A DNA stretch of 64,000 nt from assembly GCF_017355205.1 (NCBI RefSeq), contig NZ_JADIJK010000013.1, positions 1 through 64,000 on the forward strand, written 5' to 3'. Below, piece by piece: positions 33,838 through 42,948 of the stretch. The position numbers and the translations under genes are program-made. The notes beneath the pieces were generated by a model, which was given only the letters and a program-made list of their open reading frames with translations, searched no databases and was not told where the DNA came from. Origin of the DNA: Bacillus sp. SD088. Its GTDB lineage: Bacteria; Bacillota; Bacilli; Bacillales; Bacillaceae_C. The stretch's first letter is position 1. Each line of letters begins with the position of its first letter.

Positions 33838-34608
33838 TTGGAAATCTTAAACATTAAAAATTTAAGTAAGGTTTATGACGGAAAAGTTGCCCATAAAGCA
33901 TTAGCAGATATCGATTTGACGATAGAGGAAGGGGAATTTGTCGGGATTATGGGTCCCTCAGGGAGTGGGAAGTCGACCTTGTTGAATATGGTGGCGACGA
34001 TTGACCAACCGACATCAGGCTCACTGATCGTGAACGGCAAAGATCCATTACGGATGAAGCATAATGAATTGGCTCTCTTTCGACGCCAGCAATTGGGATT
34101 TATTTTCCAAGACTTTAATTTGCTCCCCACTTTAACAGTCGAGGAAAACATTGTTCTTCCGCTTACATTAGATGGGACCAAAGTAAAGGACATGGAAAAA
34201 GCTGTAACGGTTGTCGCGGAGAAATTAGGGATTACATCGATTTTAAAAAAGCGTATCTATGAAATATCAGGTGGACAAGCACAAAGAACGGCGATCGCCC
34301 GAGCGATCATTCATAATCCGAAGATGGTCCTTGCCGATGAACCGACGGGAAATTTAGATTCTAAAGCATCGAGAGCGGCAATGGAAATGATGGAAAGAAT
34401 CAATAAGGAAGATAAGACAACCATGATGATGGTTACGCATGATCCGATTGCAGCTAGCTATACGGAAAGAGTTGTGTTTATCAAAGACGGTACATTATTC
34501 AATGAAATTCACCGTGGTGAGAATCGACAAGCCTTTTTCCAAAAGATCATCGACGTGTTATCGCTGTTGGGAGGGGATGCAAGTGACCTTTCGTCAATTC
34601 GCGTTTAA
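33838..34608 (+). CDS. BceA-like ABC transporter ATP-binding protein
   Basis: 256 residues, TTG start after GAAAGGGG. Walker A GPSGSGKSTL, signature ISGGQAQR, Walker B MVLADEPTGNLD, as in the MacB/BceA group. With the permease downstream it forms a peptide-antibiotic resistance transporter that also serves as sensor for the BceRS pair. Its end overlaps the permease start by 26 bases. Preceded by the BceR box. Confidence 0.93.
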   Translation: MEILNIKNLSKVYDGKVAHKALADIDLTIEEGEFVGIMGPSGSGKSTLLNMVATIDQPTSGSLIVNGKDPLRMKHNELALFRRQQLGFIFQDFNLLPTLTVEENIVLPLTLDGTKVKDMEKAVTVVAEKLGITSILKKRIYEISGGQAQRTAIARAIIHNPKMVLADEPTGNLDSKASRAAMEMMERINKEDKTTMMMVTHDPIAASYTERVVFIKDGTLFNEIHRGENRQAFFQKIIDVLSLLGGDASDLSSIRV

Positions 34609-36484
34609 CAATGTTTTTCGCAATAAACGTATTTATGCAGCTTACTTTTTAAGTAGCCTCTTTTCTGTGCTTGTCTTCTTTGTATATGCGATTTTCGCTT
34701 TTCATCCGGGATTATCGAAAATTAATCCACATGTAGCGGTTGGATTGCATTTTGCTGAGGGGATTATTTATGTATTCTCATTTATTTTCGTGCTCGTGTC
34801 GATGAGTGCCTTTTTGAAATCACGAAAAAAAGAATTTGGCTTAATGGTGATGCTAGGGATGACCAATCAGCAGCTGCGTCGCATGGTTTTTCTAGAAAAC
34901 GTGCTAATTGGATTTTTCGCGACCGTTTCTGGCATCGTAGTAGGGCTCGTTTTTGCCAAATTGATTTTGATGGCTGCACAAAGCATTTTAAATTTAGAGC
35001 AAGCCTTGCCTTTTTATCTGCCATGGCAAGCGATCTTATTAACATTTAGTGCCTTTTTAATTTTGTTTATTGTCATTTCCTTTTTTACGGTTTCCATTTT
35101 AAAAGGGAATAAATTAATTGATTTAATAAAAGGAAGTTCAGCCCCGAAAAAAGAACCAAAGGCTTCTGTGATTCTGTCTATTTTAGCGGCTCTTTTACTC
35201 GCTGTTGGGTATGCAATTGCTTTGGTGGTTCGTGAAATGCAAGTTGTAGTCGCAATGATTCCTGTCACAATTCTTGTGATCATTGGAACGTATTTTCTGT
35301 TTACCCAACTTAGTGTATTTACGATTCACCGATTAAAGAAACGCAAGACACTATTTTGGAAAAAGACAAATATTGTTCTCCTATCCGATCTTGCCTATCG
35401 GATGAAAGATAATGCTCGCGCCTTTTTCTTTGTGGCCATCGTATCGACGGTCGCTTTCTCGGCAATTGGCTCGCTAGTTGGGTTTAGGTATATGCTCACG
35501 ACTTCTATAGCAGAGAGTCAACCATTTGCGTTTGACTATGTGTCACATGAAGACAACAAGCATGAGGCGGAACATATTCAAGAAATTGATAAGGAATTAG
35601 CTGCAACAAATTATAAAAGGGCAAGTATCTTGATTAAACATACTCTTGTCGAAAATCCAGATGGAGATTCTGTTGAAAGGGCGATTGTTTCACAAACTGA
35701 GTATAATCAGTTGGCTAAGATAGCTGATCAAGCAGATAAGCAAGTGAAGCTTGGAGATACTGAGGCTGTATTCCTTTATACTCAAAATACCTTTGATAAC
35801 CTGCCTGATATCCCTAAAAAAGTTAGTCACCAGATTGAAGGACAGACGGTTCAACAAATTGATATTCAGCTGATGAATCTAATTGGAACTTATGAAGATT
35901 ATCTTGTCGTCAATGACAGCTTTTTTAAAAAAATTGAATCAGTGGAAACAAACACTTATTATGGTTTTTATATTAAGGATTGGAAAGACACAGCCGACAT
36001 TGGCGAAAAACTAATGAAAAGATTCGATGTGGAAGAAACGGACGGTTTTGATACAAACGGAACATTTAGTTTTACTTCTCTAGGGTATAGTTGGCATATG
36101 ATTAACCAAGCATATGGAGCCGTTCTATTTATTGGCTTGTTTATCGGCGCGGTCTTCTTCGTTGCTGCCGGCAGCTTCTTATATTTCCGTCTCTATGCAG
36201 ATTTAGGGGATGAGAAACACAAATTTTCCGTTATTGGCAAACTTGGACTTACAGATAAGGAGCTTTCAAAAATATTGACCGTTCAATTGGCTCTGCTCTT
36301 CTTTGTGCCGATTCTTGTTGCAGTGATTCATGGTGCAGTAGCGCTCACAGCCCTACAGCATATGTTTGGTTTTAACTTATTTAAGAGCTCAGCAATGGTA
36401 CTGGGAACCTTTACAGTAGTTCAATTGGTGTACTTCCTCTTCATTCGCTTTAATTACATTCGGAAAATAAAAGAATCGATATAA
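34583..36484 (+). CDS. BceB-like ABC transporter permease
   Basis: 633 residues from the GTG at 34583, six bases after GGGAGGGG; the N-terminus then reads MTFRQFAFNNVFRNKR, typical of BceB. Ten transmembrane segments with a large extracellular domain between TM7 and TM8 (about residues 310-520), the presumed peptide-sensing region. Together with the ATPase it removes cell-wall antibiotics such as bacitracin-like peptides from their lipid targets; the exact drug cannot be read from sequence. Confidence 0.92.
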   Translation: MTFRQFAFNNVFRNKRIYAAYFLSSLFSVLVFFVYAIFAFHPGLSKINPHVAVGLHFAEGIIYVFSFIFVLVSMSAFLKSRKKEFGLMVMLGMTNQQLRRMVFLENVLIGFFATVSGIVVGLVFAKLILMAAQSILNLEQALPFYLPWQAILLTFSAFLILFIVISFFTVSILKGNKLIDLIKGSSAPKKEPKASVILSILAALLLAVGYAIALVVREMQVVVAMIPVTILVIIGTYFLFTQLSVFTIHRLKKRKTLFWKKTNIVLLSDLAYRMKDNARAFFFVAIVSTVAFSAIGSLVGFRYMLTTSIAESQPFAFDYVSHEDNKHEAEHIQEIDKELAATNYKRASILIKHTLVENPDGDSVERAIVSQTEYNQLAKIADQADKQVKLGDTEAVFLYTQNTFDNLPDIPKKVSHQIEGQTVQQIDIQLMNLIGTYEDYLVVNDSFFKKIESVETNTYYGFYIKDWKDTADIGEKLMKRFDVEETDGFDTNGTFSFTSLGYSWHMINQAYGAVLFIGLFIGAVFFVAAGSFLYFRLYADLGDEKHKFSVIGKLGLTDKELSKILTVQLALLFFVPILVAVIHGAVALTALQHMFGFNLFKSSAMVLGTFTVVQLVYFLFIRFNYIRKIKESI

Positions 36485-36489
36485 GGTTT

Positions 36490-36522
36490 GAAGGCACATT
36501 TCTAAGAAGATGTGCCTTTTTT
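36490..36522 (+). terminator. Terminator of the Bce-type module
   Basis: AAGGCACAT, loop TTCTAAGAAG, ATGTGCCTTTTTTG. Strong hairpin with T-tail right after the permease. Confidence 0.87.
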
Positions 36523-36584
36523 GTAGCTTACCAGGAAACTATAAAATTGTCGCTCGTGGATTAGTTATAATTTTGAGTTTCGTT

Positions 36585-36822
36585 GTCTAGCTCCAGGCGC
36601 CATCGGCTCGAGGCTAGCAGGAGCGAGTCCATCGGCGTTGCGACGTACAGGATGTACTAGTGCAGACGAAGCGACAGGACGTCGCGTTTGAGTCTGCCGC
36701 CAGGACGGCGCGAACTTAGCCGATGTTCTGCATAATAACCTGAGCCAATGAAAGGCAAAGAACGCCTTTCTTTGTCTCAGAACATTTGCTTGTCGAAGGT
36801 AGCGGGCGCCTTGCGCTTTTCT
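36585..36822 (+). repeat. Modular intergenic repeat, family B copy 3
   Basis: Starts TGTCTAGCTCCAGGCGCC and ends GGGCGCCTTGCGCTTTTC. A central AATAACCTGAGCCAATGAAAG with a partner CAGAACATTTGCTTGTCG corresponds to the long hairpin of copy 1, though less perfect. The left half carries extra inserted sequence with GTACAGGATGTACTAGTGC. No ORF. Confidence 0.75.
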
Positions 36823-36863
36823 TGTAGTTATAATCTATCATCTCTAGACATGTATATCACTTT

Positions 36864-36892
36864 ATGATATATTCTTTTTAGATATATATCAT
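36864..36892 (+). promoter_or_regulatory. Likely PadR operator
   Basis: ATGATATAT, 11-bp spacer, ATATATCAT: perfect 9-bp inverted repeat, 38 bp before the PadR start. GATATATC-type half sites recur at 36898-36905 and 36853-36858, suggesting several binding sites. Confidence 0.65.
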
Positions 36893-36930
36893 TTTTGGAT
36901 ATATCCGAAAGAGATATAGAAGGTGATGGA

Positions 36931-37248
36931 ATGGGAAAAACGGAACATTTAACAGATTCAATGTTTTATATTATGGCTGCTTTAACAAAACCAAGGCATG
37001 GCTACGCTATTATGAGCTTAATTGAAGAAACAACAAAAGGAGCTATGACGATCGGGCCTGCTTCGATGTATACGATCATTAAAAAGCTATTAAAACAAGA
37101 GTGGATTTATTTACATGATGGGTCGGATTCAAGACGTAAAACATACTTGCTTACTGAAAAAGGCAGAGAAGTATTAGGTGAAGATATGGAGCTTAGAAAA
37201 CGGATGCTGCAGTTAGCGGAAACTGGCTTGAAGGAGGTTGAGGAATGA
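36931..37248 (+). CDS. PadR family transcriptional regulator
   Basis: 105 residues from the ATG at 36931 (GAAGGTGATGGA upstream). Winged HTH with MFYIMAALTKPRHGYAIMSL and the wing DGSDSRRKTYLLTEKG. It overlaps the DUF2812 gene by four bases, a very common PadR/DUF2812 pair. Autoregulation through the AT-rich palindromes upstream is likely. Confidence 0.9.
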   Translation: MGKTEHLTDSMFYIMAALTKPRHGYAIMSLIEETTKGAMTIGPASMYTIIKKLLKQEWIYLHDGSDSRRKTYLLTEKGREVLGEDMELRKRMLQLAETGLKEVEE

Positions 37249-37982
37249 GGCAAACCAAGTATATTATGTCGGGTGGGCTGGCCTTTTCTGAGGATAAGGA
37301 CATGGAGAAATTACGCCAGCTTTCTTTAAAGGGTTGGCATGTTAGTGACTTTAAGTTTATGGGGTATACCCTGGAAAAAGGGGAAAGCGCAGACTATATC
37401 TACAGTATAGATTATCGTTCAGTCAAAAAGGATACAGAAGAGGAATACCTTGAATTTTTTTCATCTGTTGGATGGTCTCATATTGCCTCAGAAGCAAATA
37501 TACATTTATTTCGAGCACTTCCTGGTACACAACCAATTTATACTGACCAAGATACAACAGCTGAAAAGTATAAAGATTTAAGTAATTCCATGAACAAATT
37601 AGCTATTCCGTTTATTTTTATAACAGCACTCGTTTGGGTTGGTGCAATGATCAGCTCTGGCAGCTTACAATCAATACTTCTTGTGGTCGCTGTTATTCTT
37701 AGTGGAATTGCCCTTCCAGCAGCTTGGACGATTATCACCACATACAGTAACAAATGGCAGGTAGAAGGGAGGAAGGGATTAGTCATTTTAGTAAAAATGA
37801 TACCTATCCTTACCTTATTCATTGTCGTTATTCTTTTGTTATATGTCGGTGGTACAGATGCAGACTCCGCAATTAACCTCTTAAGCTATATGGTAGCTGG
37901 AGCGATCGCACTTCCAACAATTATTTGGGTTATTATGTCGCTATATAATAGGAGCAGGAAAATAAAGTTTTCGTCAAAATGA
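37245..37982 (+). CDS. DUF2812 membrane protein
   Basis: 245 residues. The N-terminal DUF2812 domain (FSEDKDMEKLRQLSLKGWHV, YIYSIDYRS) occupies residues 10-90, followed by four transmembrane segments between about 122 and 235. DUF2812 proteins are almost always coupled to PadR regulators, as here, and are thought to act as membrane partners or targets. Function unknown. Confidence 0.87.
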   Translation: MRQTKYIMSGGLAFSEDKDMEKLRQLSLKGWHVSDFKFMGYTLEKGESADYIYSIDYRSVKKDTEEEYLEFFSSVGWSHIASEANIHLFRALPGTQPIYTDQDTTAEKYKDLSNSMNKLAIPFIFITALVWVGAMISSGSLQSILLVVAVILSGIALPAAWTIITTYSNKWQVEGRKGLVILVKMIPILTLFIVVILLLYVGGTDADSAINLLSYMVAGAIALPTIIWVIMSLYNRSRKIKFSSK

Positions 37983-38102
37983 ATGGGAGCCCGCTATTTG
38001 AAGCAGCTTATAAGGGTTTATAACAGACCTTTTAAGAGTGGGTTCCTGAAACTTTAGATCATTTCATTCGTAAAGAGTAAGAGAATAGAAAGGACGGATG
38101 GT

Positions 38103-39047
38103 ATGGAGCCAATTTTAACCGTAGATCAATTAGGGAAAGCCTTTAAGCAAACGCAAATTATTCAAAACATCTCGTTCCAAGTGCATAAGGGAGAAATTAT
38201 GGCCATTCTTGGTCCGAATGGAGCGGGGAAATCGACAACGATCCGAAATATTATGGGGATTATGTATCCAGATGAGGGCACGGTGCAATTTCATAATCAG
38301 CCAACTGGTGAAATCCCTCGCCATAAAATTGGGTATTTACCAGAGGAACGCGGTCTCTATAAGAATGTGAACGTGATGGATATGATTTTATATTTAGCGG
38401 AACTAAAGGATTACCCCTTGAAAAAAGCAAGACAGCGGGCGATGGACTATTTAGCGAAGCTCGGCCTTGAGGGAAAAGAAAAGGTTTCTGTTGAAGAATT
38501 ATCAAAGGGAATGGGGCAAAAAGTGCAATTTATCGGTTCGATCATTCATGAGCCGGAGCTGCTGATTTTGGATGAACCCTTCTCGGGATTGGATCCTGTT
38601 AGCCAAGAGGTTTTTAAAAAGGAAATTCAGGAATTGGCAAATCAGGGGACAGCGATTTTATTATCTTCCCATCAAATGAATATGGTGGAAGAGGTTTGTG
38701 ATCGTTTATTTATGATTCATCGGGGGCAAAAGGTGATTTATGGATCATTAGAAGATGTAAAAAATCAATACGCTAATTTTAAATGTACGATCCGTGGGAA
38801 AAATGATGTGCAAGTATTGGAGCGCCTTGCAGAGGTACAACGCGTTGAATCAACCGGTGATGTGGCGGTGCTTTACTTAACTCCAGATGTCCATGTTCCA
38901 TCATGGTTAAGACAGCTTCCAGAAAATCTGAATATTCAAGAGTTATCGATTGATCGAATATCCTTACATGAAATTTTTATAGATGTGGCAACAGATCAAC
39001 ACATAGGCCAAGGTATTCAGGAAGGGGGCGATCATCATGAGAAATAG
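38103..39047 (+). CDS. ABC transporter ATP-binding protein (YhaQ/NatA-like)
   Basis: 314 residues. Walker A GPNGAGKSTT, signature LSKGMGQKVQ, Walker B LLILDEPFSGLDP, and a C-terminal DUF4162-type domain (about 225-300) typical of YhaQ and NatA. It overlaps the permease gene by 11 bases. By relation to NatAB and YhaQP it may export sodium or a toxic compound; this is a family-level inference. Confidence 0.9.
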   Translation: MEPILTVDQLGKAFKQTQIIQNISFQVHKGEIMAILGPNGAGKSTTIRNIMGIMYPDEGTVQFHNQPTGEIPRHKIGYLPEERGLYKNVNVMDMILYLAELKDYPLKKARQRAMDYLAKLGLEGKEKVSVEELSKGMGQKVQFIGSIIHEPELLILDEPFSGLDPVSQEVFKKEIQELANQGTAILLSSHQMNMVEEVCDRLFMIHRGQKVIYGSLEDVKNQYANFKCTIRGKNDVQVLERLAEVQRVESTGDVAVLYLTPDVHVPSWLRQLPENLNIQELSIDRISLHEIFIDVATDQHIGQGIQEGGDHHEK

Positions 39048-40266
39048 CTGGAAGGTAGCCAAATGGGAAATCAAACGCAATATGAAAAATAAATCGTTTA
39101 TTATTTCTTTGATCATTACACCGATTATTTTTATGTTATTTGCGTTTATTCCTACTCTTTTTAATTCGGAAGACGAGCCGACACAAGTATTTATTTTAGA
39201 TGATCTGGATGTTTACGGGCAAGTAGAGGAAATGGTTACTTCCTCAGAGTTAAATTGGGAGTTACAGCAGACAGATGTCACTGAAGCGGAGATGGCGGCT
39301 AAAGCAGAAGCAGCTGCACATACAGCTTATATTGCTCTAACAGAAAAGGCACTAGAAGAAGGAGAAATCCCCGTTTATTTAAACGACAAGCTGGAGGACA
39401 GTTTTCTTTTTGAAGCGTCGATCATCGAAACGCCACTTCGTCAACTACAATTGGAACGAATGAATTTATCAGATCAACAGTTGGAGATCATTGGCAAGGG
39501 CGTTTCATTGAAGCCGATTGAGCATGAGAATACTGGGGATTCTTCAAAAACAGATGGTGAATCAGCTGAAGAAGGGGATCCGTTCAAGCATATTGTTCCT
39601 GGTATTGCGGCGGGCGTTGTCTTATTTTCGATTGTGATCACAGGGATGATGATTTTCACCTCTGCCTCACAGGAAAAAAAGGAAAAGGTAGCGGAGATTA
39701 TTTTGTCTTCTGTTACACCAACAGATCTTATGCAAGGAAAAATCATTGGCTATTTTGTTTTAGGGATTACACAAGTAGCCGTTTGGCTAGCATTTCTTCT
39801 TCCTATCGCTTTATGGAAGATTGACTTTCCGATCCTAGAATACTTATTTGTACCAGAATTGGCGCTACTCTTGCTTATCGCTTTAGCTGGCTACCTCTTA
39901 TTCGCGGCTATTTTTGTCGGGATGGGAGCAACGGTCGAAGACATGAGCTCTACAAGTAACTTTCAAGGAATTGTTATGATGTTGCCATTCCTTCCGTTTA
40001 TATTTATGGGACCGATTTTAATGGATCCAAGTGGTTTGGTTGCGAAAGTGATGACCTTTATTCCGGTTACCACACCAGGTGTTCTATTAATTCGTCTTGC
40101 TATGTTGGAAGAGTGGCCGTGGCTTGAAATCATCATTGCGATCGTTGTACTATTTGTATTTATTTGGTTAGCAATGAAAGCGGCTGGAAAAATTTTCAAA
40201 ATGGGTATCCTTATGTATGGGAAAAATGCCACACCAAAAGAAATTTGGAAGTGGTTATGGGCTTAG
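39037..40266 (+). CDS. ABC-2 permease (YhaP/NatB-like)
   Basis: 409 residues: TM1 (about 22-40), an extracytoplasmic domain to about residue 185, then five or six transmembrane segments. The core AGVVLFSIVITGMMIFTSAS and EKVAEIILSSVTPTDLMQGK are typical of NatB/YhaP exporters. Partner of the ATPase upstream. Closed by a terminator. Confidence 0.9.
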   Translation: MRNSWKVAKWEIKRNMKNKSFIISLIITPIIFMLFAFIPTLFNSEDEPTQVFILDDLDVYGQVEEMVTSSELNWELQQTDVTEAEMAAKAEAAAHTAYIALTEKALEEGEIPVYLNDKLEDSFLFEASIIETPLRQLQLERMNLSDQQLEIIGKGVSLKPIEHENTGDSSKTDGESAEEGDPFKHIVPGIAAGVVLFSIVITGMMIFTSASQEKKEKVAEIILSSVTPTDLMQGKIIGYFVLGITQVAVWLAFLLPIALWKIDFPILEYLFVPELALLLLIALAGYLLFAAIFVGMGATVEDMSSTSNFQGIVMMLPFLPFIFMGPILMDPSGLVAKVMTFIPVTTPGVLLIRLAMLEEWPWLEIIIAIVVLFVFIWLAMKAAGKIFKMGILMYGKNATPKEIWKWLWA

Positions 40267-40268
40267 TA

Positions 40269-40307
40269 AGTCGCTCCTGGTCGGAAATGGCCAGGGGTGT
40301 TTTTTCT
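40269..40307 (+). terminator. Terminator after the YhaQP-like pair
   Basis: CTCCTGGTC, loop, GGCCAGGGGTG, then TTTTTT. Confidence 0.75.
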
Positions 40308-40619
40308 CTAAAATAGATTGGAGGAATCGTAAGAAGGAAACATCCCTGTTCCGACTGCTGAAGGTGAACACTTTGCTTCGCTAAATGGTGGACATCAACT
40401 ATGAATTGGTAGGCGGGCAATAGGTCCGCCCTGCTTAAAATTTTTTCAATAGAACGAACCGGTCACTTCCCCAAATATCACTTGTATTTTCTTCACAATG
40501 AGTGAGATAATGAATCATATTCCTAAGCTAGATGATAAGAAATGAGTGCAATAAACAACGAACACTAACATTTTAATAGATTTGATTATTAAAGAATAAT
40601 TTATAAAGGAGTGCATCTT
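40308..40619. other. Intergenic region, no gene seen
   Basis: 312 bp without a credible ORF or RNA gene. A weak hairpin (GGCGG/CCGCC at 40412-40430, followed by AAAATTTTTT) is the only structure noticed. The 3-prime part is AT-rich and should hold the promoter of the AI-2E family gene; AAGGAG before 40620 is its ribosome-binding site. Confidence 0.5.
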
Positions 40620-41783
40620 ATGAAGCAGCCCACCCGTTTTATTAGATTCCTAGGCGGACGCGATCTTATTTTCGCTTTAGTTATCCTAATCTTCATTGGA
40701 ATTACGATTTTTATTTACAATAAGATTTCCTTTATTTTTCATCCGGTGATTGTCATATTATCAACAATCGCGGCACCGATTATTCTTGCCTTTATTGCTT
40801 ACTATATAATGAATCCGATTGTCAATCTCCTAGAAAGACTACATATTAAGCGGATATGGGGAATTATCATTATTATTTTGGGGATCGGCGGACTAATAAC
40901 CGGTCTAGTTTTTCTCCTCGCCCCGTCCATAGAAAAACAGATTAATGATTTGATTGTCGACATCCCTATCTATTTGAAGCAGATGGGAGAAGAGATAAAT
41001 GATTGGGTCGATCATTCCTTTTTTGGCCCATATTATGATGAAGGATACAAATGGGTTACATCGACCTTAAGTGATTTGCCAAATAAAATCAGCGGATATT
41101 TAGGTGGTGCTTATGAAGGTATCTTGAGTATTGCCAGTACATTGACACATGTGTTTGTTGCACTGTTTACCTTTCCATTTGTTCTGTTCTTCCTATTAAA
41201 GGACAGTGCAAAATTCAAGTCCTATTACTTGCAGTTGCTTCCACCAAAATATAGAGGTGATGCGGATCAGGTACTTAAAAATATAGATGTACAAGTAGGG
41301 TCTTATATACGTGGCCAAATTATCGTTGCTACTTGCATCGGTATCCTGTTGTACATTGGCTATTTAATCATTGGTTTGGATTATGCAATCACATTAGCTA
41401 TTGTTGCTGCTGTAACAAGTGTTGTTCCTTACCTTGGCCCAATGATTGCTGTTTCCCCAGCCATTATTATTGCTTTAGTGGATTCCCCCTTTATGCTTGT
41501 AAAGCTAGCAATCGTATGGGCAGCAGTTCAGTTTTTGGAAGGTCACTTTATTTCACCTAATATTATGGGACATACGATGAAAATCCATCCGATTACCATC
41601 ATGTTCATATTACTTGTCGGAGGAAATTTATTTGGGGTTGTTGGTGTCATTCTTGGTATTCCTGGTTATGCGATCTTAAAAGTAATTGTCGTCCACTTTT
41701 TTGGTAAGTTTAAACAACGATATAACAAATATTATGGAGAAGATGCTGGAGCTTATCAAATGGATGAACAAGCTCATAAATAA
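40620..41783 (+). CDS. AI-2E family transporter
   Basis: 387 residues from the ATG at 40620, eight bases after AAGGAG. Eight transmembrane segments with a large loop after TM3 (IEKQINDLIVDIPIYLKQMG...) and the conserved SVVPYLGPMIAVSPAIIIAL and GHTMKIHPITIMFILLVGG. The family contains AI-2 exporters and Na+/H+ antiporters (YdbI, YrrI, YueF groups), so the substrate is open. Monocistronic; NERD repeat array 2 follows. Confidence 0.88.
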   Translation: MKQPTRFIRFLGGRDLIFALVILIFIGITIFIYNKISFIFHPVIVILSTIAAPIILAFIAYYIMNPIVNLLERLHIKRIWGIIIIILGIGGLITGLVFLLAPSIEKQINDLIVDIPIYLKQMGEEINDWVDHSFFGPYYDEGYKWVTSTLSDLPNKISGYLGGAYEGILSIASTLTHVFVALFTFPFVLFFLLKDSAKFKSYYLQLLPPKYRGDADQVLKNIDVQVGSYIRGQIIVATCIGILLYIGYLIIGLDYAITLAIVAAVTSVVPYLGPMIAVSPAIIIALVDSPFMLVKLAIVWAAVQFLEGHFISPNIMGHTMKIHPITIMFILLVGGNLFGVVGVILGIPGYAILKVIVVHFFGKFKQRYNKYYGEDAGAYQMDEQAHK

Positions 41784-41811
41784 GAATGAAAAGATGTGCA
41801 AAAGTAAAAAC

Positions 41812-41886
41812 TACTCTCGCATAAAGTTGAAATACTGTCGGATAATGGAAAATAGTATCGTATAGAAGTAGAATACTATCGTATAT
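41812..41886 (+). repeat. NERD-linked repeat array 2, downstream half (core TACTGTCGTATAG)
   Basis: Four cores at 41812, 41833, 41853 and 41874 (spacing 21, 20, 21): TACTCTCGCATA, TACTGTCGGATA, TAGTATCGTATA, TACTATCGTATA. The last ends 18 bp from the 3-prime end of NERD gene 2. The same core on the same strand recurs beyond the 5-prime end of that gene. Confidence 0.85.
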
Positions 41887-41903
41887 ATTTAAAATGGGGT
41901 AGC

Positions 41904-42857
41904 TTAATGCAAAAAATCCATTTGATAGCTTCGATCTTTAAATGTACCAGTGGTTTTTAGATTCATATTTTTTAGGAGGCGTGAGGCCGTGTTCAAGTTA
42001 TCAATTTGCAAAAATTCTCGACAATCTTGATTCTTCATCGCTCTCCCCATGATGAGAAACCATTCGCGTATGGTTTGAACATGAGCCAAAGGATTATTTT
42101 TTCGGCACCGAGTACAATGCCAGGACCGAGGTATCTTGTTCATACCAATATACTTGCAGGTTGGACAAATGACGCCCGTTTGAATATCCTCTTTTGAGAT
42201 GGAGTAGTTTTCGCAAATAGGTGGAGGAATATACTCTTGATGGCTTTTTAAAAGTTTGTTCGTTAGAAGATCAAGCATATGGATATCAAGTTTGTTTGGA
42301 TAATGAGAGAGAGTATGAATATAGGGGGGAATCAAATTAGGAAATAATATTTTTACATTTTGGGGTGGCACTTTGACTATTTGCTTTGGATAAGCCAAAA
42401 CGATAACACCAAGAACTGGGAGATGGATGTTTTGCTGGTGGAACCATTCTCGGAGTAAGGCCATATTCCGTTCTAATTGGGTGGCAGGGCTCTCAAAACT
42501 ATCTACTTCGCCGCTAAATTTTTCGCGAATTAATTGCTGAGGATTTTCTTTGAAAGTTAAAATTCCTGATATATTCTTCACCTCAAAAATTAAGGCAAAG
42601 GCTTGGGTGAGAAAGGTTGTATCTAATTGGAATTTAGCACTTGTATGAAGAGACAAATCGTGGATAATGCGATGTTCCATCAGGAAAGAATGGGTTCGGA
42701 AGATCTGCTCCACTCTTTTCTCTCCAGCTATACCTGCCTTTTTCGACTGGTATTTACTGAAAATGAGTGAATACTGAGGATGATCTGCAGATAATCGATT
42801 TAATGTTGCTTTTAATCCTTGAAGTGCTAGTGATTCTGCTGGAAACTTAACATTAAT
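41904..42857 (-). CDS. NERD-domain protein with zinc ribbon and HTH-like C-terminus (paralogue 2), non-canonical start
   Basis: 317 residues if started at ATT 42857, ten bases after GGAGG. Between the upstream in-frame stop (42903) and the GTG at 42713 there is no ATG, GTG or TTG; starting at that GTG would delete 48 residues, including G42-x-x-G45-E46 of the NERD fold. With the ATT start, D79, E92 and K94 and cysteines C231, C234, C248 and C251 fall in register with the paralogues. The C-terminus (NQDCREFLQIDNLNTASRLL) resembles an HTH. Closest in the window to paralogue 1. Repeat arrays lie on both sides. Function unknown. Confidence 0.8.
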   Translation of the reverse strand: MNVKFPAESLALQGLKATLNRLSADHPQYSLIFSKYQSKKAGIAGEKRVEQIFRTHSFLMEHRIIHDLSLHTSAKFQLDTTFLTQAFALIFEVKNISGILTFKENPQQLIREKFSGEVDSFESPATQLERNMALLREWFHQQNIHLPVLGVIVLAYPKQIVKVPPQNVKILFPNLIPPYIHTLSHYPNKLDIHMLDLLTNKLLKSHQEYIPPPICENYSISKEDIQTGVICPTCKYIGMNKIPRSWHCTRCRKNNPLAHVQTIREWFLIMGRAMKNQDCREFLQIDNLNTASRLLKNMNLKTTGTFKDRSYQMDFLH

Positions 42858-42948
42858 GGCAACAACACCTCCATTTGATATTGCTGTTATTCTATCACAC
42901 GATTAGAAAAAGATCGATAAAAAGTTAGATTCAAATAATCCAAAGAAA

